Positions 26,096 to 34,465 of a stretch of 45,595 nt of DNA are shown here, one piece after another. The stretch is taken from positions 1-45,595 of the forward strand of contig NZ_JAMFSB010000174.1 of NCBI RefSeq assembly GCF_026225065.1, written 5' to 3'. Made by a program: the position numbers and the translations under genes. Each line of letters begins with the position of its first letter. Position 1 is the first letter of the stretch. The notes beneath the pieces were generated by a model. That model saw nothing but the letters and a program-made list of their open reading frames with translations, made no database searches and was not told the DNA's origin. Origin of the DNA: Paraburkholderia sp. GTDB lineage: Bacteria > Pseudomonadota > Gammaproteobacteria > Burkholderiales > Burkholderiaceae.

Positions 26096-26794
26096 ATGCC
26101 CGATCTCGACCACAGCCTCGCCGCCGTTCAGCAGCGCATCGCGCTGGCCGCACAACTCGCCTCGCGCGACCCGCGCTCGGTCACGCTGCTCGCGGTTTCG
26201 AAGACGTTTCCCGCCGAAGATGTCCGCGCCGCCCATGCGGCAGGCCAACATGCGTTCGGCGAGAACTACGTGCAGGAGGCGTTGACGAAAATCGAAACGC
26301 TGGCCGACCTGCGCGCTTCGCTCGAGTGGCATTTCATCGGGCCGCTGCAATCGAACAAGAGCCGCCCGGTCGCGGAAAATTTCGACTGGGTGCATTCGGT
26401 CGATCGCCTGAAGATTGCGCAGCGGCTCGCCGAACAGCGCCCTGCTCATTTGCCGCCGCTCAACGTCTGTCTGCAGGTGAACGTGAGCGGTGAAGCATCG
26501 AAGGCCGGCGTGAGCCCGGCAGAAGCCGCCGAGGTTGCACACGCGATCGCCGCGCTGCCGCAACTGCGCTTGCGCGGACTGATGTCGATTCCCGAGCCGG
26601 CCGAAACCATCGACGCTCAACGGGTACCGCATCGCCAGTTGCGCGAGCTCTTCGAGCAGCTACGTGCCGATGGGCTCGAACTGGACACGCTGTCGATGGG
26701 CATGTCGAGCGATCTCGAAGCGGCGGTGCTCGAAGGCGCAACCATCGTGCGCGTCGGTACGGCGATCTTCGGCGCCCGCGACTACTCTCACTGA
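26096..26794 (+). CDS. yggS: YggS-family pyridoxal-phosphate homeostasis protein
   Basis: A 232-residue PLP-binding protein of the alanine-racemase-like fold without known catalytic activity. It buffers free PLP and affects amino-acid pools. The PLP lysine is Lys36 in LLAVSKTFP. Also present are HAFGENYVQEA, WHFIGPLQSNK, the conserved GLMSIPEP, LSMGMSSDLEAA and VRVGTAIFGAR. It is 16 bp upstream of proC on the same strand, the common yggS-proC pairing. A perfect TATAAT lies at 26051-26056, 40 bp before the ATG, but its -35 region is poor. Confidence 0.94.
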   Translation: MPDLDHSLAAVQQRIALAAQLASRDPRSVTLLAVSKTFPAEDVRAAHAAGQHAFGENYVQEALTKIETLADLRASLEWHFIGPLQSNKSRPVAENFDWVHSVDRLKIAQRLAEQRPAHLPPLNVCLQVNVSGEASKAGVSPAEAAEVAHAIAALPQLRLRGLMSIPEPAETIDAQRVPHRQLRELFEQLRADGLELDTLSMGMSSDLEAAVLEGATIVRVGTAIFGARDYSH

Positions 26795-26810
26795 ACCATC
26801 CCGGAACATC

Positions 26811-27626
26811 ATGAAAATTGCCTTCATCGGCGGCGGCAATATGGCCGCTGCAATCATCGGCGGTCTGATCAAGCATGGCGTCGCGCCAACCGATCTTTAC
26901 GCGATCGACCCCAACGAAGAAGCGCGCAAACGCAACGAGCAGCAATTCGGCATTCGCACGGGCGCAGCCGCGGATGCCGCACTCGGGCCGTTCGACGCAA
27001 TCGTGCTGGCCGTGAAGCCGCAGGTTCTCAAGGCCGTGGCTGAAGGCCTAGCGCCATATCTGGGCGCTACGCAGGTGGTCATCAGCATCGTGGCCGGGAT
27101 TCGCACCGCCGATATGTCTCGCTGGCTCAACGGCCATCAACGCATTGTGCGTGTGATGCCCAATACGCCGGCGCTGATCGGCATGGGTGTGGCGGGTCTG
27201 ACGGCGACTGGCAGCGTCGACGCTGCAGATCGCGAACTGGCGACCCAGGTGCTGGGCGCCGTGGGCGGGACCGTCTGGTTCGACGACGAAGCGAAGATCG
27301 ACGCCGTGACCGCCATCTCGGGTAGCGGGCCGGCCTACGTGTTCTACTTCATCGAAGCGTTGCAGGAAGCCGCGCGCCAGCTCGGCATGGACGAAGCGCA
27401 AAGCCGGGCGCTGGCTGTTGCGACCTTCACCGGCGCGGCGCAACTGGCGGCCCAGTCCGACGAGCCGCCGGGCGTGTTGCGTGAACGGGTGACGTCAAAA
27501 GGCGGCACAACGGCTGCGGCGCTCGCCTCGTTTGACGCGAGTGGGATCAAGGATGCAATCGTGCGCGGCGTGCTGGCGGCCGACGCACGCGCCAAGGAAA
27601 TGGGCGACGAGTTCGGCAAGCACTGA
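26811..27626 (+). CDS. proC: Pyrroline-5-carboxylate reductase
   Basis: The last enzyme of proline synthesis, reducing pyrroline-5-carboxylate with NAD(P)H. The 271-residue product starts MKIAFIGGGNMAAAIIGGL (Rossmann loop) and carries RVMPNTPA, AISGSGPAYVFYFIEAL and the C-terminal signature SKGGTTAAALASFDASG. I placed the start at the ATG at 26811, since the upstream in-frame extension is the yggS gene in another frame. It follows yggS by 16 bp. It converges with ubiA, with only 3 bp between the two stop codons and no room for a separate terminator. Confidence 0.96.
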   Translation: MKIAFIGGGNMAAAIIGGLIKHGVAPTDLYAIDPNEEARKRNEQQFGIRTGAAADAALGPFDAIVLAVKPQVLKAVAEGLAPYLGATQVVISIVAGIRTADMSRWLNGHQRIVRVMPNTPALIGMGVAGLTATGSVDAADRELATQVLGAVGGTVWFDDEAKIDAVTAISGSGPAYVFYFIEALQEAARQLGMDEAQSRALAVATFTGAAQLAAQSDEPPGVLRERVTSKGGTTAAALASFDASGIKDAIVRGVLAADARAKEMGDEFGKH

Positions 27627-27629
27627 AGC

Positions 27630-28493
27630 TCAGAACGAAGCCGCAGCGTAGTGCGCGGCAATCCCCGCGAATAGCGCCCCACCTAGCCAGTTGTTATGAC
27701 GGAAGGCCGCAAAGCACGCCATGCGGTCACGGTCGCGAATCAGCGTGTAGTGATAGATCACGCAGCCTGCAGCAGCAGCCCAGCCGAGCCAGTACAACCA
27801 GCCAAAACCAAGCGTGAGACCAATCCAGATATAAATCCCGAGCGTCAGCGCATAGCACAGCATGATCGCGAAAACGTCGTAACGGCCGAAGGTCAGCGCC
27901 GAGGTGCGAATGCCGATCTTGATGTCGTCGTCGCGGTCGACCATCGCGTATTCGGTGTCGTAGGCCACCGACCAGAACACATTAGCCAGCAGCATCAGCC
28001 AGGCAAGCGTCGGCACGTGGTCCTGCACGGCGGCAAACGCCATCGGAATGCCGAACCCGAACGCGATACCCAGGTACGCCTGAGGGATCGCAAAGAAACG
28101 CTTGGTGAACGGATACGAACCTGCGATGAATAGCGCCGCCACCGACAGTTCCTTGGTCAGCGTATTGAGCGGCAAGATCAGAAGAAACGACAGGAGCGCG
28201 AGCACTACCGCGAGCACCACGGCCTCCCACGCCTTGATCTTGCCCGAGGTGATTGGACGGTTCTCGGTACGCTTCACATAGCGGTCGAAATCGCGGTCGG
28301 CGTAGTCGTTGATCGCGCAGCCAGCCGAGCGCATCAACACCGTGCCGAGCGCGAAGATCACCAGCAACGACAACGGCGGGTGCCCGTCCGACGCAATCCA
28401 CAGCGCGTTGAGCGTCGGCCACAGCAGCAGCAGGCTGCCGATCGGCTTGTCCAGGCGGACGAGGCGCAGATACAAAGGGAGTCGGGCGAACAT
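27630..28493 (-). CDS. ubiA: 4-hydroxybenzoate octaprenyltransferase
   Basis: Attaches the polyprenyl tail to 4-hydroxybenzoate in ubiquinone synthesis, in the inner membrane. The 287-residue protein has about eight hydrophobic segments and both Mg-diphosphate motifs: the first in [13 protein letters not shown], the second in [13 protein letters not shown]. The N-terminus [20 protein letters not shown] is the family signature. Start is the ATG at 28493. It is convergent with proC; the divergent DUF6708-like remnant begins just past its start and marks the left edge of the accessory region. Confidence 0.95.
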   Translation of the reverse strand: MFARLPLYLRLVRLDKPIGSLLLLWPTLNALWIASDGHPPLSLLVIFALGTVLMRSAGCAINDYADRDFDRYVKRTENRPITSGKIKAWEAVVLAVVLALLSFLLILPLNTLTKELSVAALFIAGSYPFTKRFFAIPQAYLGIAFGFGIPMAFAAVQDHVPTLAWLMLLANVFWSVAYDTEYAMVDRDDDIKIGIRTSALTFGRYDVFAIMLCYALTLGIYIWIGLTLGFGWLYWLGWAAAAGCVIYHYTLIRDRDRMACFAAFRHNNWLGGALFAGIAAHYAAASF

Positions 28494-28623
28494 GGGCAGG
28501 CGTCGTCAAGTGCGGGCGGTGACGACATTTTAAGGTATGTGCGCGAGGGAAGCCGTAGAACCCCGCCACCTTGCGCCGGCGTGTCTCAGCCGCCGTTTTA
28601 GACCGGCCACAAAAAACAAAGCA

Positions 28624-29277
28624 ATGGCTTTCGTCGTTGTCTTCATGCTCTTTGGATTCGGCATCATTCTCGTGTCGCTATGGGGCTTTCGCCAGGAGAT
28701 GTTCACCTGGACGCGCATTCCCATCCGGTTCAATCGCCAGACGCGCATGGTGCACGCCTACCGGGGGGTGGGCGCGAAAGGTGTCATTTCAGTCCCTTGG
28801 GACAAGGCGTTCTTTTTCATCGAGCAGCGCCCGAAGGACCCGATTTCCCGGAGTACACCGTATGGGCTGCGCTGTCACGTGCTCGATGACCAGGGGCGCG
28901 TGAGCCAGTCGTTTTCGTTCGGTCGCACGGTCTGCACCATTGACGACGAGACGACGGAGAACGGTCGCCAGATAGTTCACGACCTGAACGACCAGTTCGA
29001 ATACGTCCGCCGGTACATGGATGGCGGCCCGTCCGCGGTGCCGGCACCTGAGCTGGTTCCGACCGAAGTCTCGTTCCGTAACAGCTACCGGTTGTGGCAA
29101 CGCACGAACAGAAAACTGCTCGCAGAGGGCAATGTGGCGGCGACCGCGCTCGCCCGGGGACTGTCGCCGTTCGCCACGCTCACGGCCATCCTGCATTACA
29201 TCGGTATGCGCACCAGTCGCGAGCCCACCTGGCCGGCCGACCTGGACACAGGTCGTGCTTCGCTCGCTGGCGTGTGA
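28624..29277 (+). pseudogene. DUF6708-like membrane protein, truncated and probably frameshifted
   Basis: The 217-residue frame has one N-terminal membrane segment (FVVVFMLFGFGIILVSLWG), then IPIRFNRQTRMVHAYRG and VISVPWDKAFF. This pattern matches my recollection of DUF6708 proteins, often found near type VI secretion genes. Those usually have more sequence before the membrane segment. The C-terminal block PTWPADLD resembles the family ending, but the frame stops at SLAGV. In the neighbouring plus-strand frame the same DNA continues as SLACEPDTSFQMQ, which resembles the expected tail and points to a frameshift near 29265. An open reading extends back to 28537, but that part looks non-coding. 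No secretion genes are nearby. Confidence 0.5.
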
Positions 29278-29744
29278 GCCGGACACTTCCTTCCAGATGC
29301 AGACGGGGTGGCAACCCGCGACGGCGGACTAGCTAACACCCCGTTCTGCCGGCTGTGCCTCTCCATCTCGCCGCGCCTCGCTCCTCGCCTTCCAAGTGGT
29401 CTCATGAACCCACGACAGATTACCGGCAGGTCCGCATTCCGACTGTGCCTCTCCCCTCGAGCTACACCCACTCGCAGCATTAGGCCGTCCAACTCCAGCG
29501 CGATTGCGTGCCTCCGTCTTTTCAACGGGCGTCGCGCTGACAGGTCGACTCTTTTGGGCCGGCTGTCGCACCGGGCACCGACCTTGCGGGTGAGGTTCCT
29601 AGCGGCGGCGCCCGGTCAACATGGAAGTCTCCGTGCCGCCTCTGAAAAGCACTTATGACCGACGCCGCCGAATCGCCGACTCCCTGCGCGGTGGAATATT
29701 CATGCGTCGGCGGCCGTTTAAGCATTTAAAGGGAGGGAAACATC
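29278..29744. other. 467-bp spacer without a convincing gene
   Basis: Open frames on both strands are rich in Arg, Ser and Pro, have no recognisable motif and overlap each other. The first part (29278-29332) is the likely frameshifted tail of the DUF6708-like gene. A short AT-rich inverted repeat (TTTAA-GCA-TTTAAA, 29717-29730) precedes the ribosome-binding site of the next gene. Confidence 0.5.
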
Positions 29745-30110
29745 ATGCCCAGATTACTTACGAAGTTAACGGTCCTGGCCGCCCTAGCTGCGCCGTTGGT
29801 AGCTCCGGGTGTGGCCTTCGCGCAAGTTGTCTGCAGCCCCGCGGACAGCTCGATGAACTGCCCGCCGGTAAACGATGGCGGCGGTTCCCGGATTCGCCGG
29901 CCGGACCAGGGGCCTCATGGCCCCGACGGCATGCACCCCGGCAAGGGCGTGTCCGGCAATCCAAGCGCCCACGCCGCTGGAGGCGGAGTTGGCGGCGCTG
30001 GTGGTGGCAGCGCGTTGCCCGGCAGCGCGTCTCCCAGTGGAGGCATGGGTCACGGCGGCACTGCTGGCGGCGCTGCTGGAGGAGCTGCTGGTGGCGGACA
30101 TGGCAAATAA
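29745..30110 (+). CDS. Secreted Gly/Ala-rich small protein
   Basis: A 121-residue protein with a strong ribosome-binding site (AGGGAGGG, 29730-29737) and a clear Sec signal peptide (MPRLLTKLTVLAALAAPLVA, cleavage expected after GVAFA near residue 26). The mature part begins with two cysteines (QVVCSPADSSMNCPP), which may form a disulfide. It continues as a disordered stretch rich in Gly, His, Pro and Ser, ending in tandem GGAAGG and HGGT/HGK units. I know no function for this type; cell-surface or matrix roles are conceivable. It lies in the accessory region and has no obvious operon partner. Confidence 0.7.
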   Translation: MPRLLTKLTVLAALAAPLVAPGVAFAQVVCSPADSSMNCPPVNDGGGSRIRRPDQGPHGPDGMHPGKGVSGNPSAHAAGGGVGGAGGGSALPGSASPSGGMGHGGTAGGAAGGAAGGGHGK

Positions 30111-30391
30111 ATGGCCGTTCGCACCATCAATTAGCACCTGTTAGAGCGCGCGAGGCCACTCGTGAACACGGTCAGCTCCAAGGGGAAAGGCGATGACTAC
30201 CGTTCTGCCCCAGCAAGGTTCTCAGCGAGCTCCCTGTTCCGGCTCTGTCGGCGGCCATTACGCCGGAGCGCCTAGGCGCGCGGCGGTTGCTCGTCCTCGA
30301 GGTAGAACGTGCGTTTCGAACACTGGTATCGTTCGGTCGAACCTTTGTCGTTCCTGAGCGTCCCACCGTTTCCGAACCAGATGGAGGCAGA

Positions 30392-30613
30392 ATGGGAGAA
30401 ATCAGGAAAGGAACCCGGGTGCGACTGAGCGACGAGCGGCTCGGTGAACTGGACAACCGGTCTGCGACCTTGTATGTAGGTAGGGTCGGTGAGGTTGTGT
30501 CTTCCTCGAAGGCCACCGGTCTTCTCACCGTGGAATTTCCTCAGGATGATGAGCGGCGGCCGACGATGCTCACCGATGTCCCCCCTCAATTTCTCGTGAA
30601 GACCGACCCTTAG
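30392..30613 (+). CDS. Small hypothetical protein with SH3/KOW-like strand pattern
   Basis: A 73-residue frame starting at the ATG at 30392, with GGAGG at 30383-30387. The sequence MGEIRKGTRVRLSDERLGEL followed by a strand LYVGRVGEVVSSS and LLTVEFPQDD reads like a small beta-barrel, similar to KOW or SH3 modules that bind nucleic acid or protein. The resemblance is by eye only. A longer frame from 30287 is possible but would lack a ribosome-binding site. It sits between the Gly-rich secreted protein and the HU-like gene. Confidence 0.6.
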   Translation: MGEIRKGTRVRLSDERLGELDNRSATLYVGRVGEVVSSSKATGLLTVEFPQDDERRPTMLTDVPPQFLVKTDP

Positions 30614-30727
30614 CTTCTTGCCTCGTGAAAGGACGATGTTGCTTGTGCGCCGTTCTTGCAGATATCGTCCGGCTCATCTCGAGTAGGCAGATTACATGAA
30701 GGCCCCCTGCGTCTCAGGCATAGAACC

Positions 30728-30763
30728 AAAAAAGCCCCTCAGACTTCCGTCGCGAAGGGCTTC
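30728..30763 (-). terminator. Terminator after the HU-like gene
   Basis: On the minus strand an AAGCCC/GGGCTT stem with a mismatch and a wide loop is followed by six T (the A-run at 30728-30733). It begins about 18 bp after the stop at 30781. Confidence 0.6.
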
Positions 30764-30780
30764 CTTTCCGGCGGCCCGGT

Positions 30781-31239
30781 TTAGAGAGCGGCCTCTTTCA
30801 GCTTCTTCAGCGGGCGCACTTTCAGACGCACCGAAGCGGGTTTCGCGGCAAACCACTTGTCTTGACCCGTGAACGGGTCCTTGCCGAAGCGCTTCTTCTT
30901 TGCCGGCACGTCCTGAGCAACAACCTTCAGCAGACCCGGCAGTGTGAACTCCTTCGCGCCCTTCTTGTGGACCGACGCGAGCACCGTTTCTTCCAGAGCG
31001 ACCATCAAAGCCTTCGCCGCTTTCGGCTCGACACCTGCGCGCTCGGCAAGATGGGTGGCGAGCGAAGCCTTCGTGAACGAATCCTTGATGGGCTTCAGCG
31101 GCGTTGCAGCGACCGCCTTCTTCGTGGCAGGAGTCGCCGCCTTCTTCGCTGTCGGCGCTTTTGCCTTTTTCTCGACCGGCGTTACAGCTTTCTTCGGAGC
31201 CGGTTTTGCTGCAGCTTTCGTTGCACTTGTGGTTGCCAT
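30781..31239 (-). CDS. HU-family DNA-binding protein with a Lys/Ala/Pro histone-like N-terminal tail
   Basis: A 152-residue nucleoid protein. The first 48 residues are an Ala/Lys/Pro/Thr tail with repeated AKKA, APKK and PATKKA units, like histone H1 tails. The rest is an HU/IHF domain: FTKASLATHLAER, KALMVALEETVLASVHKKGAKEFTLPG (shown in parts), the DNA-arm region FGKDPFTGQDKWF and the C-terminal VRLKVRPLKKLKEAAL. I start at the ATG at 31239, preceded by GAGGAA; a 23-codon upstream extension is not HU-like. Proteins of this kind occur in Burkholderiales beside the ordinary HU genes. The added tail should give extra DNA binding or compaction, which is an inference. Confidence 0.85.
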   Translation of the reverse strand: MATTSATKAAAKPAPKKAVTPVEKKAKAPTAKKAATPATKKAVAATPLKPIKDSFTKASLATHLAERAGVEPKAAKALMVALEETVLASVHKKGAKEFTLPGLLKVVAQDVPAKKKRFGKDPFTGQDKWFAAKPASVRLKVRPLKKLKEAAL

Positions 31240-31886
31240 AGATTCCTCGTCATTGGTCAAAGGTTGGCCCGAGACCTTTGCCTTTGCGTAGTCACCGACA
31301 ATACGCAAAGGTCCAAATCCTCAGGCTGACGCCAGCGTAGCAACACGGATGTGAATCTGCAACGGGCGAGGCCCTAAAACAAGGGGTTTTGCGCCGGGAT
31401 GACGCAAAAGCAACGACCTGTATCCTTCCGGAGGAGGATGCGGTCGCCCTAAGCGGCGATGAGAAAGGGCTTGAAGCACGGGCAAGAGGAGCAAACCTCT
31501 CGCGCGAGCTCAACGTTGGGTGCTGCGACGCTCTCTGGCAGCTATCTCTTCGTCCGGAAAGAAAATCATGTTCGTTGAATGTGGCCGGTGCCGTTAGGTC
31601 AACGGTATAGCGCAGCGAAACGGATGCAGTGCCAAAAGTGATATCTATGTCGCGCTCATGGTGAGCATGGCCAACTTCTGGCCGTTCATCTCCTCAACGC
31701 GTCGGACGACCATGATGTTGACCTTGGAGTTGTGAATTCTGAAACCGGATATTTCGCTGCGGACGGGATTTCCGAGAAGGTCCGGGATGATGTAGGTGTA
31801 TCAAACCACACGTCTCGTTACACACAAACACACCGGTAATCTGCACTCCAAATATATTGCCTTCACTACTGACAAGTGAGGCACGT
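31240..31886. other. 647-bp intergenic stretch with one possible gene remnant
   Basis: The 31260-31380 part holds the promoter side of the HU-like gene. Open frames at 31389-31610 (plus) and 31292-31513 (minus) lack motifs and ribosome-binding sites and are probably shadows. On the minus strand 31800-31651 reads as a coherent 50-residue fragment (YTYIIPDLLGNPVRSEISG, then FRIHNSKVNIMVVRRVEE), ending in a stop and preceded directly by an in-frame stop. It may be a gene remnant of unknown family. Confidence 0.35.
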
Positions 31887-31988
31887 ATGAAACGAATCTT
31901 TGCGCTGCTGCTGATGGTTGTATGTCTCGGAACCGTGTTGAGCGCCTGTATTGTTGTGCCAGGAGGCGGCTACTACCATCGCTACTGA
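31887..31988 (+). CDS. 33-aa mini-lipoprotein
   Basis: An ATG at 31887 with GTGAGG 6 nt upstream opens a 33-codon frame: positively charged start (MKR), hydrophobic core (IFALLLMVVCLGTVL), and a lipobox LSAC, so Cys23 would become the lipidated N-terminus. The mature peptide is only 11 residues (CIVVPGGGYYHRY in part). Such tiny Tyr/Gly/Pro-rich lipoproteins are seen in many proteobacteria, but I know no function. It is too short for usual gene callers. The lipobox and ribosome site make it convincing. Confidence 0.65.
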   Translation: MKRIFALLLMVVCLGTVLSACIVVPGGGYYHRY

Positions 31989-32260
31989 CCGCAGATGACC
32001 AGCAGCCATTCAACTGCTAAGTCGAGAGCATCTCCCGTGAACGTCGCCCGCGCAAAACCCTGTTCGGCGGCCTGCATGGTTGTTCGAATCGCGTCCGCCG
32101 GCTCGCCGGCTTCCTGCTACCACGCGAGCGTGTGGCATTTTCATTGCCGCTGATTTGCGCGGACGCTACGCACCCACTTTGTCATCCGCAGGAGTATCCG
32201 GTCGGGGCGGTGGAGTGACTATTAACGGAAGACGTCGTGCGCCGAGCCAGGGCTCGTCTG

Positions 32261-33382
32261 TCACCATATGCGATGTCCCCGTAAGTCTGCCGTCTGCTGG
32301 TCCAGGGTTAGATAATCGGTGTAGCCAGGCGCGCCACCACCGTAAAAAGTCTCCGGCAATGCAACGGCCAGCGGGGCATTCAGGCGCAACCGCTCGGGAA
32401 GGTCAGGGTTGGCAATGAAAGAACGCCCGAAGGCCACCATGTCTGCGTGTCCATCTTTCACTGCCTGAATGGCTTTTTCGCGGTCGTAGCCATTGTTCGC
32501 GATGTACTGACCGCCGAACGCGCGGCGTAACGCCTGAAAGTCGAAGGCATCTTTCGCGTTATCGCCACGGGTCTGCCCTTCAATGCAGTGAAGGTAAGCC
32601 AACCCTAGCGTCCCGAGTCGGTCGGCCAGGTAACCATAGGTACCCTGCGGGTCGCTATCGAGCGGCGTATCGCCGGCAGACATCGTCAGCGGTGACAGCC
32701 GCACCCCAACGCGGTCGCTACCCCAGATGTCGGCCACCGCGCGCGCAACTTCGAAAGTCAGGCGTGTGCGGTTCTCCACCGAACCACCGTAGGCGTCGTC
32801 GCGCTTGTTCGTGCTGTCACGAATAAATTGTTCGAGGAGGTAACAGTTGGCCGAATGCACTTCCACGCCGTCAAAGCCAGCCAACCTTGCTCTGGTAGCA
32901 GCATTACGGTACTCGTCAATCAAGCCAGGAATTTCGTCGCTACGCAACGCTCTTGGTTGTGACGGTTGCTGCATTCCAGACTCGGTGTAGGTCGTCTGGC
33001 CGGCGCGGATTGCGGATGGCGCGACGGGCGCATTGCCGTGCTCCTGCAAACTGTTATGCGAGATTCGCCCTACATGCCACAACTGGAGCACGATGCGACC
33101 ACCTGCGTCATGTACGGCATCCGTCACCGGTCGCCAGGCGGCCACGTGCTCATCCGTATAGATGCCGGGTGTAAACGCGTAACCCCGGCCCTGGCGAGAA
33201 ATGTTGGTCGCTTCGGTGATAAGCAGCCCCGCGGATGCCCTTTGTCGGTAATACTCAACGGCAAGTGCCGTCTGTTTACCCTCCATGTCGGCACGTGCTC
33301 GCGTCAGCGGCGACATGACAATCCGGTTCGCCACGGGAATAGCGCCGATTTTGCCAGGTAAGAACAAACTTTCCGGTTGCAT
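32261..33382 (-). CDS. Old Yellow Enzyme family flavin oxidoreductase (NemA-like alkene reductase)
   Basis: A 373-residue FMN-dependent NADPH ene-reductase of the classical OYE group, which reduces electrophilic alkenes, quinones or nitro-compounds. Active-site features are visible: MSPLTRAR (24-31), LQLWHVGRISH, the substrate-binding His176 and Asn179 in VEVHSANCYLLEQF, RSTNKR-like DSTNKRDDAYGGS, and the C-terminal GRSFIANPDLPERL. The Gly usually following Asn is Cys here (HSANCY), an oddity. Start is the ATG at 33382, with AAGGAG just upstream; an ATG six codons earlier is less likely. It lies downstream of a glutathione transferase gene, both divergent from a TetR regulator. Confidence 0.92.
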   Translation of the reverse strand: MQPESLFLPGKIGAIPVANRIVMSPLTRARADMEGKQTALAVEYYRQRASAGLLITEATNISRQGRGYAFTPGIYTDEHVAAWRPVTDAVHDAGGRIVLQLWHVGRISHNSLQEHGNAPVAPSAIRAGQTTYTESGMQQPSQPRALRSDEIPGLIDEYRNAATRARLAGFDGVEVHSANCYLLEQFIRDSTNKRDDAYGGSVENRTRLTFEVARAVADIWGSDRVGVRLSPLTMSAGDTPLDSDPQGTYGYLADRLGTLGLAYLHCIEGQTRGDNAKDAFDFQALRRAFGGQYIANNGYDREKAIQAVKDGHADMVAFGRSFIANPDLPERLRLNAPLAVALPETFYGGGAPGYTDYLTLDQQTADLRGHRIW

Positions 33383-33555
33383 ATGAGACTCCTTGTTCAT
33401 GTGCGAATTTCAAAAAAGTCACGCCTCCCGGAATATGCGGGCGCGTCGAAAACATATGGCCAACATGCTGGCGAGAGCATCTCTGGATTAGGAGTGCTAA
33501 GAAAACAGATTTCTTATGGCCACTATTCCGGAGAGCTCCTTGCCGGCTGTTTGCC

Positions 33556-34260
33556 TTACTTTCCTTGCGGGTTGTCGAGTTCCGGGATACCACTCTGACG
33601 GTCAGCGTAGGCGGCCTTGAAGGTCGGGCGTTGTTGCCAGCGCTTCCAGTACGCGTCCAGGAATTCGAAACGCTCGTCGAGCGGGGTGGCGTTGACCGGG
33701 AACTTGGAGAACGCGATTGCGGTTGCCAGCGTGATGTCCGCGAAGGTAGGCTCGTCACCGTCGAGCAGCCATGCGCGGCCGTCCGACAGGTGCGTGTTGA
33801 CCAGTGCCGCATGGGCCAGCGCTTCCTTGCGGCTGTGCTCGCCCCACGCCTCGTTCTTCGTCAGTTCAAGCTTGAACCCTAGACCGGTGTGCAGCACGTG
33901 GAAAGCCGTGACGATTCGATACAGGATGTGTACCCAGATGCGGTTGTCCCACATGTTGTCGAGGCCCTGTTCCAGCGGGGTCTCGCCCATAATCTTCCGG
34001 CCCGGGAAAGTCTGGTCGAGATAGCGAACCACGGCAGCTGTCTCGGAAATGAAGCTGCCGTCGGCCAGCTGGAGTGTCGGGGTCTCGCCCCACGGATTCA
34101 TCTTCAGATGACGCCAGCCACGCTGCTCGCCAACCGGCGTCATGTCGTAGACGGTCTCCTCGAACAGCTCGGCGATGCCTTTCTCGTACATGAACAGCCG
34201 CAGGCGCTGCGGGTTAGGGAAAGCTGAGGGCGAAGTGAAAAGTTGAAGTTTGGACGACAT
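33556..34260 (-). CDS. Glutathione S-transferase family protein
   Basis: A 234-residue cytosolic GST. The N-terminal thioredoxin-like domain shows KLQLFTSPSAFPNPQRLRLF with possible catalytic Ser at positions 9-11, the cis-Pro in WGETPTLQLADG, and the glutathione-gamma-Glu site SETAAVVRYLDQ. The C-terminal helical domain includes WLLDGDEPTFADITLATAI, the N-capping motif region. It probably conjugates glutathione to electrophiles. The start ATG at 34260 has GGAG nearby. It is 173 bp upstream of the OYE gene, same strand, and divergent from tetR, with operator repeats between. Confidence 0.9.
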   Translation of the reverse strand: MSSKLQLFTSPSAFPNPQRLRLFMYEKGIAELFEETVYDMTPVGEQRGWRHLKMNPWGETPTLQLADGSFISETAAVVRYLDQTFPGRKIMGETPLEQGLDNMWDNRIWVHILYRIVTAFHVLHTGLGFKLELTKNEAWGEHSRKEALAHAALVNTHLSDGRAWLLDGDEPTFADITLATAIAFSKFPVNATPLDERFEFLDAYWKRWQQRPTFKAAYADRQSGIPELDNPQGK

Positions 34261-34296
34261 GGTGCGGCTCCTAAGGGTTTAAGGGGGATTCATCAC

Positions 34297-34338
34297 TACC
34301 GAGGCAGGCTACCTGCCACTTGGTAGCCTGCCTCGGTA
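34297..34338. promoter_or_regulatory. 17-bp perfect inverted repeat, operator of the GST/OYE genes
   Basis: The arms at 34297-34313 and 34322-34338 are exact reverse complements with an 8-nt spacer. The core is CTACC-N8-GGTAG. It lies 37 bp upstream of the GST start and is followed by an A-run (34340-34347). On neither strand does a T-run follow it, so it is not a terminator. Confidence 0.7.
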
Positions 34339-34402
34339 CAAAAAAAACACCTCGCGTTATCCGGGTGTTCTCAACCAAGTGAGGCTACCTGCCACTTGGT
34401 AG
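34306..34402. repeat. Two identical 21-bp operator-like direct repeats (34306-34326, 34382-34402)
   Basis: Both copies contain CTACC-N8-GGTAG and are 76 bp apart, centre to centre. One lies in front of the GST gene, the other overlaps the -35 box of the tetR promoter. This is the expected layout for a TetR-type repressor controlling both directions. Confidence 0.75.
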
Positions 34403-34424
34403 GATTCACTTTATGGGATAGAAT
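34396..34424 (+). promoter_or_regulatory. Promoter of the tetR gene
   Basis: TTGGTA (34396-34401), 17 bp, TAGAAT (34419-34424). The -35 lies inside the second operator copy, which implies autorepression. Confidence 0.55.
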
Positions 34425-34465
34425 TGCCTCTGTCAACACCATTTTTTTAAAAAGAGGTAGTGCCG

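Noticed and set aside
29308..29658. 116-codon plus-strand open frame
   Set aside because: No ribosome-binding site, Arg/Ser/Leu-rich, no motif, and opposed by equally open minus frames.
34297..34338. Hairpin as a terminator
   Set aside because: No T-run follows the stem on either strand; the same core is repeated near the tetR promoter, so an operator explains it better.
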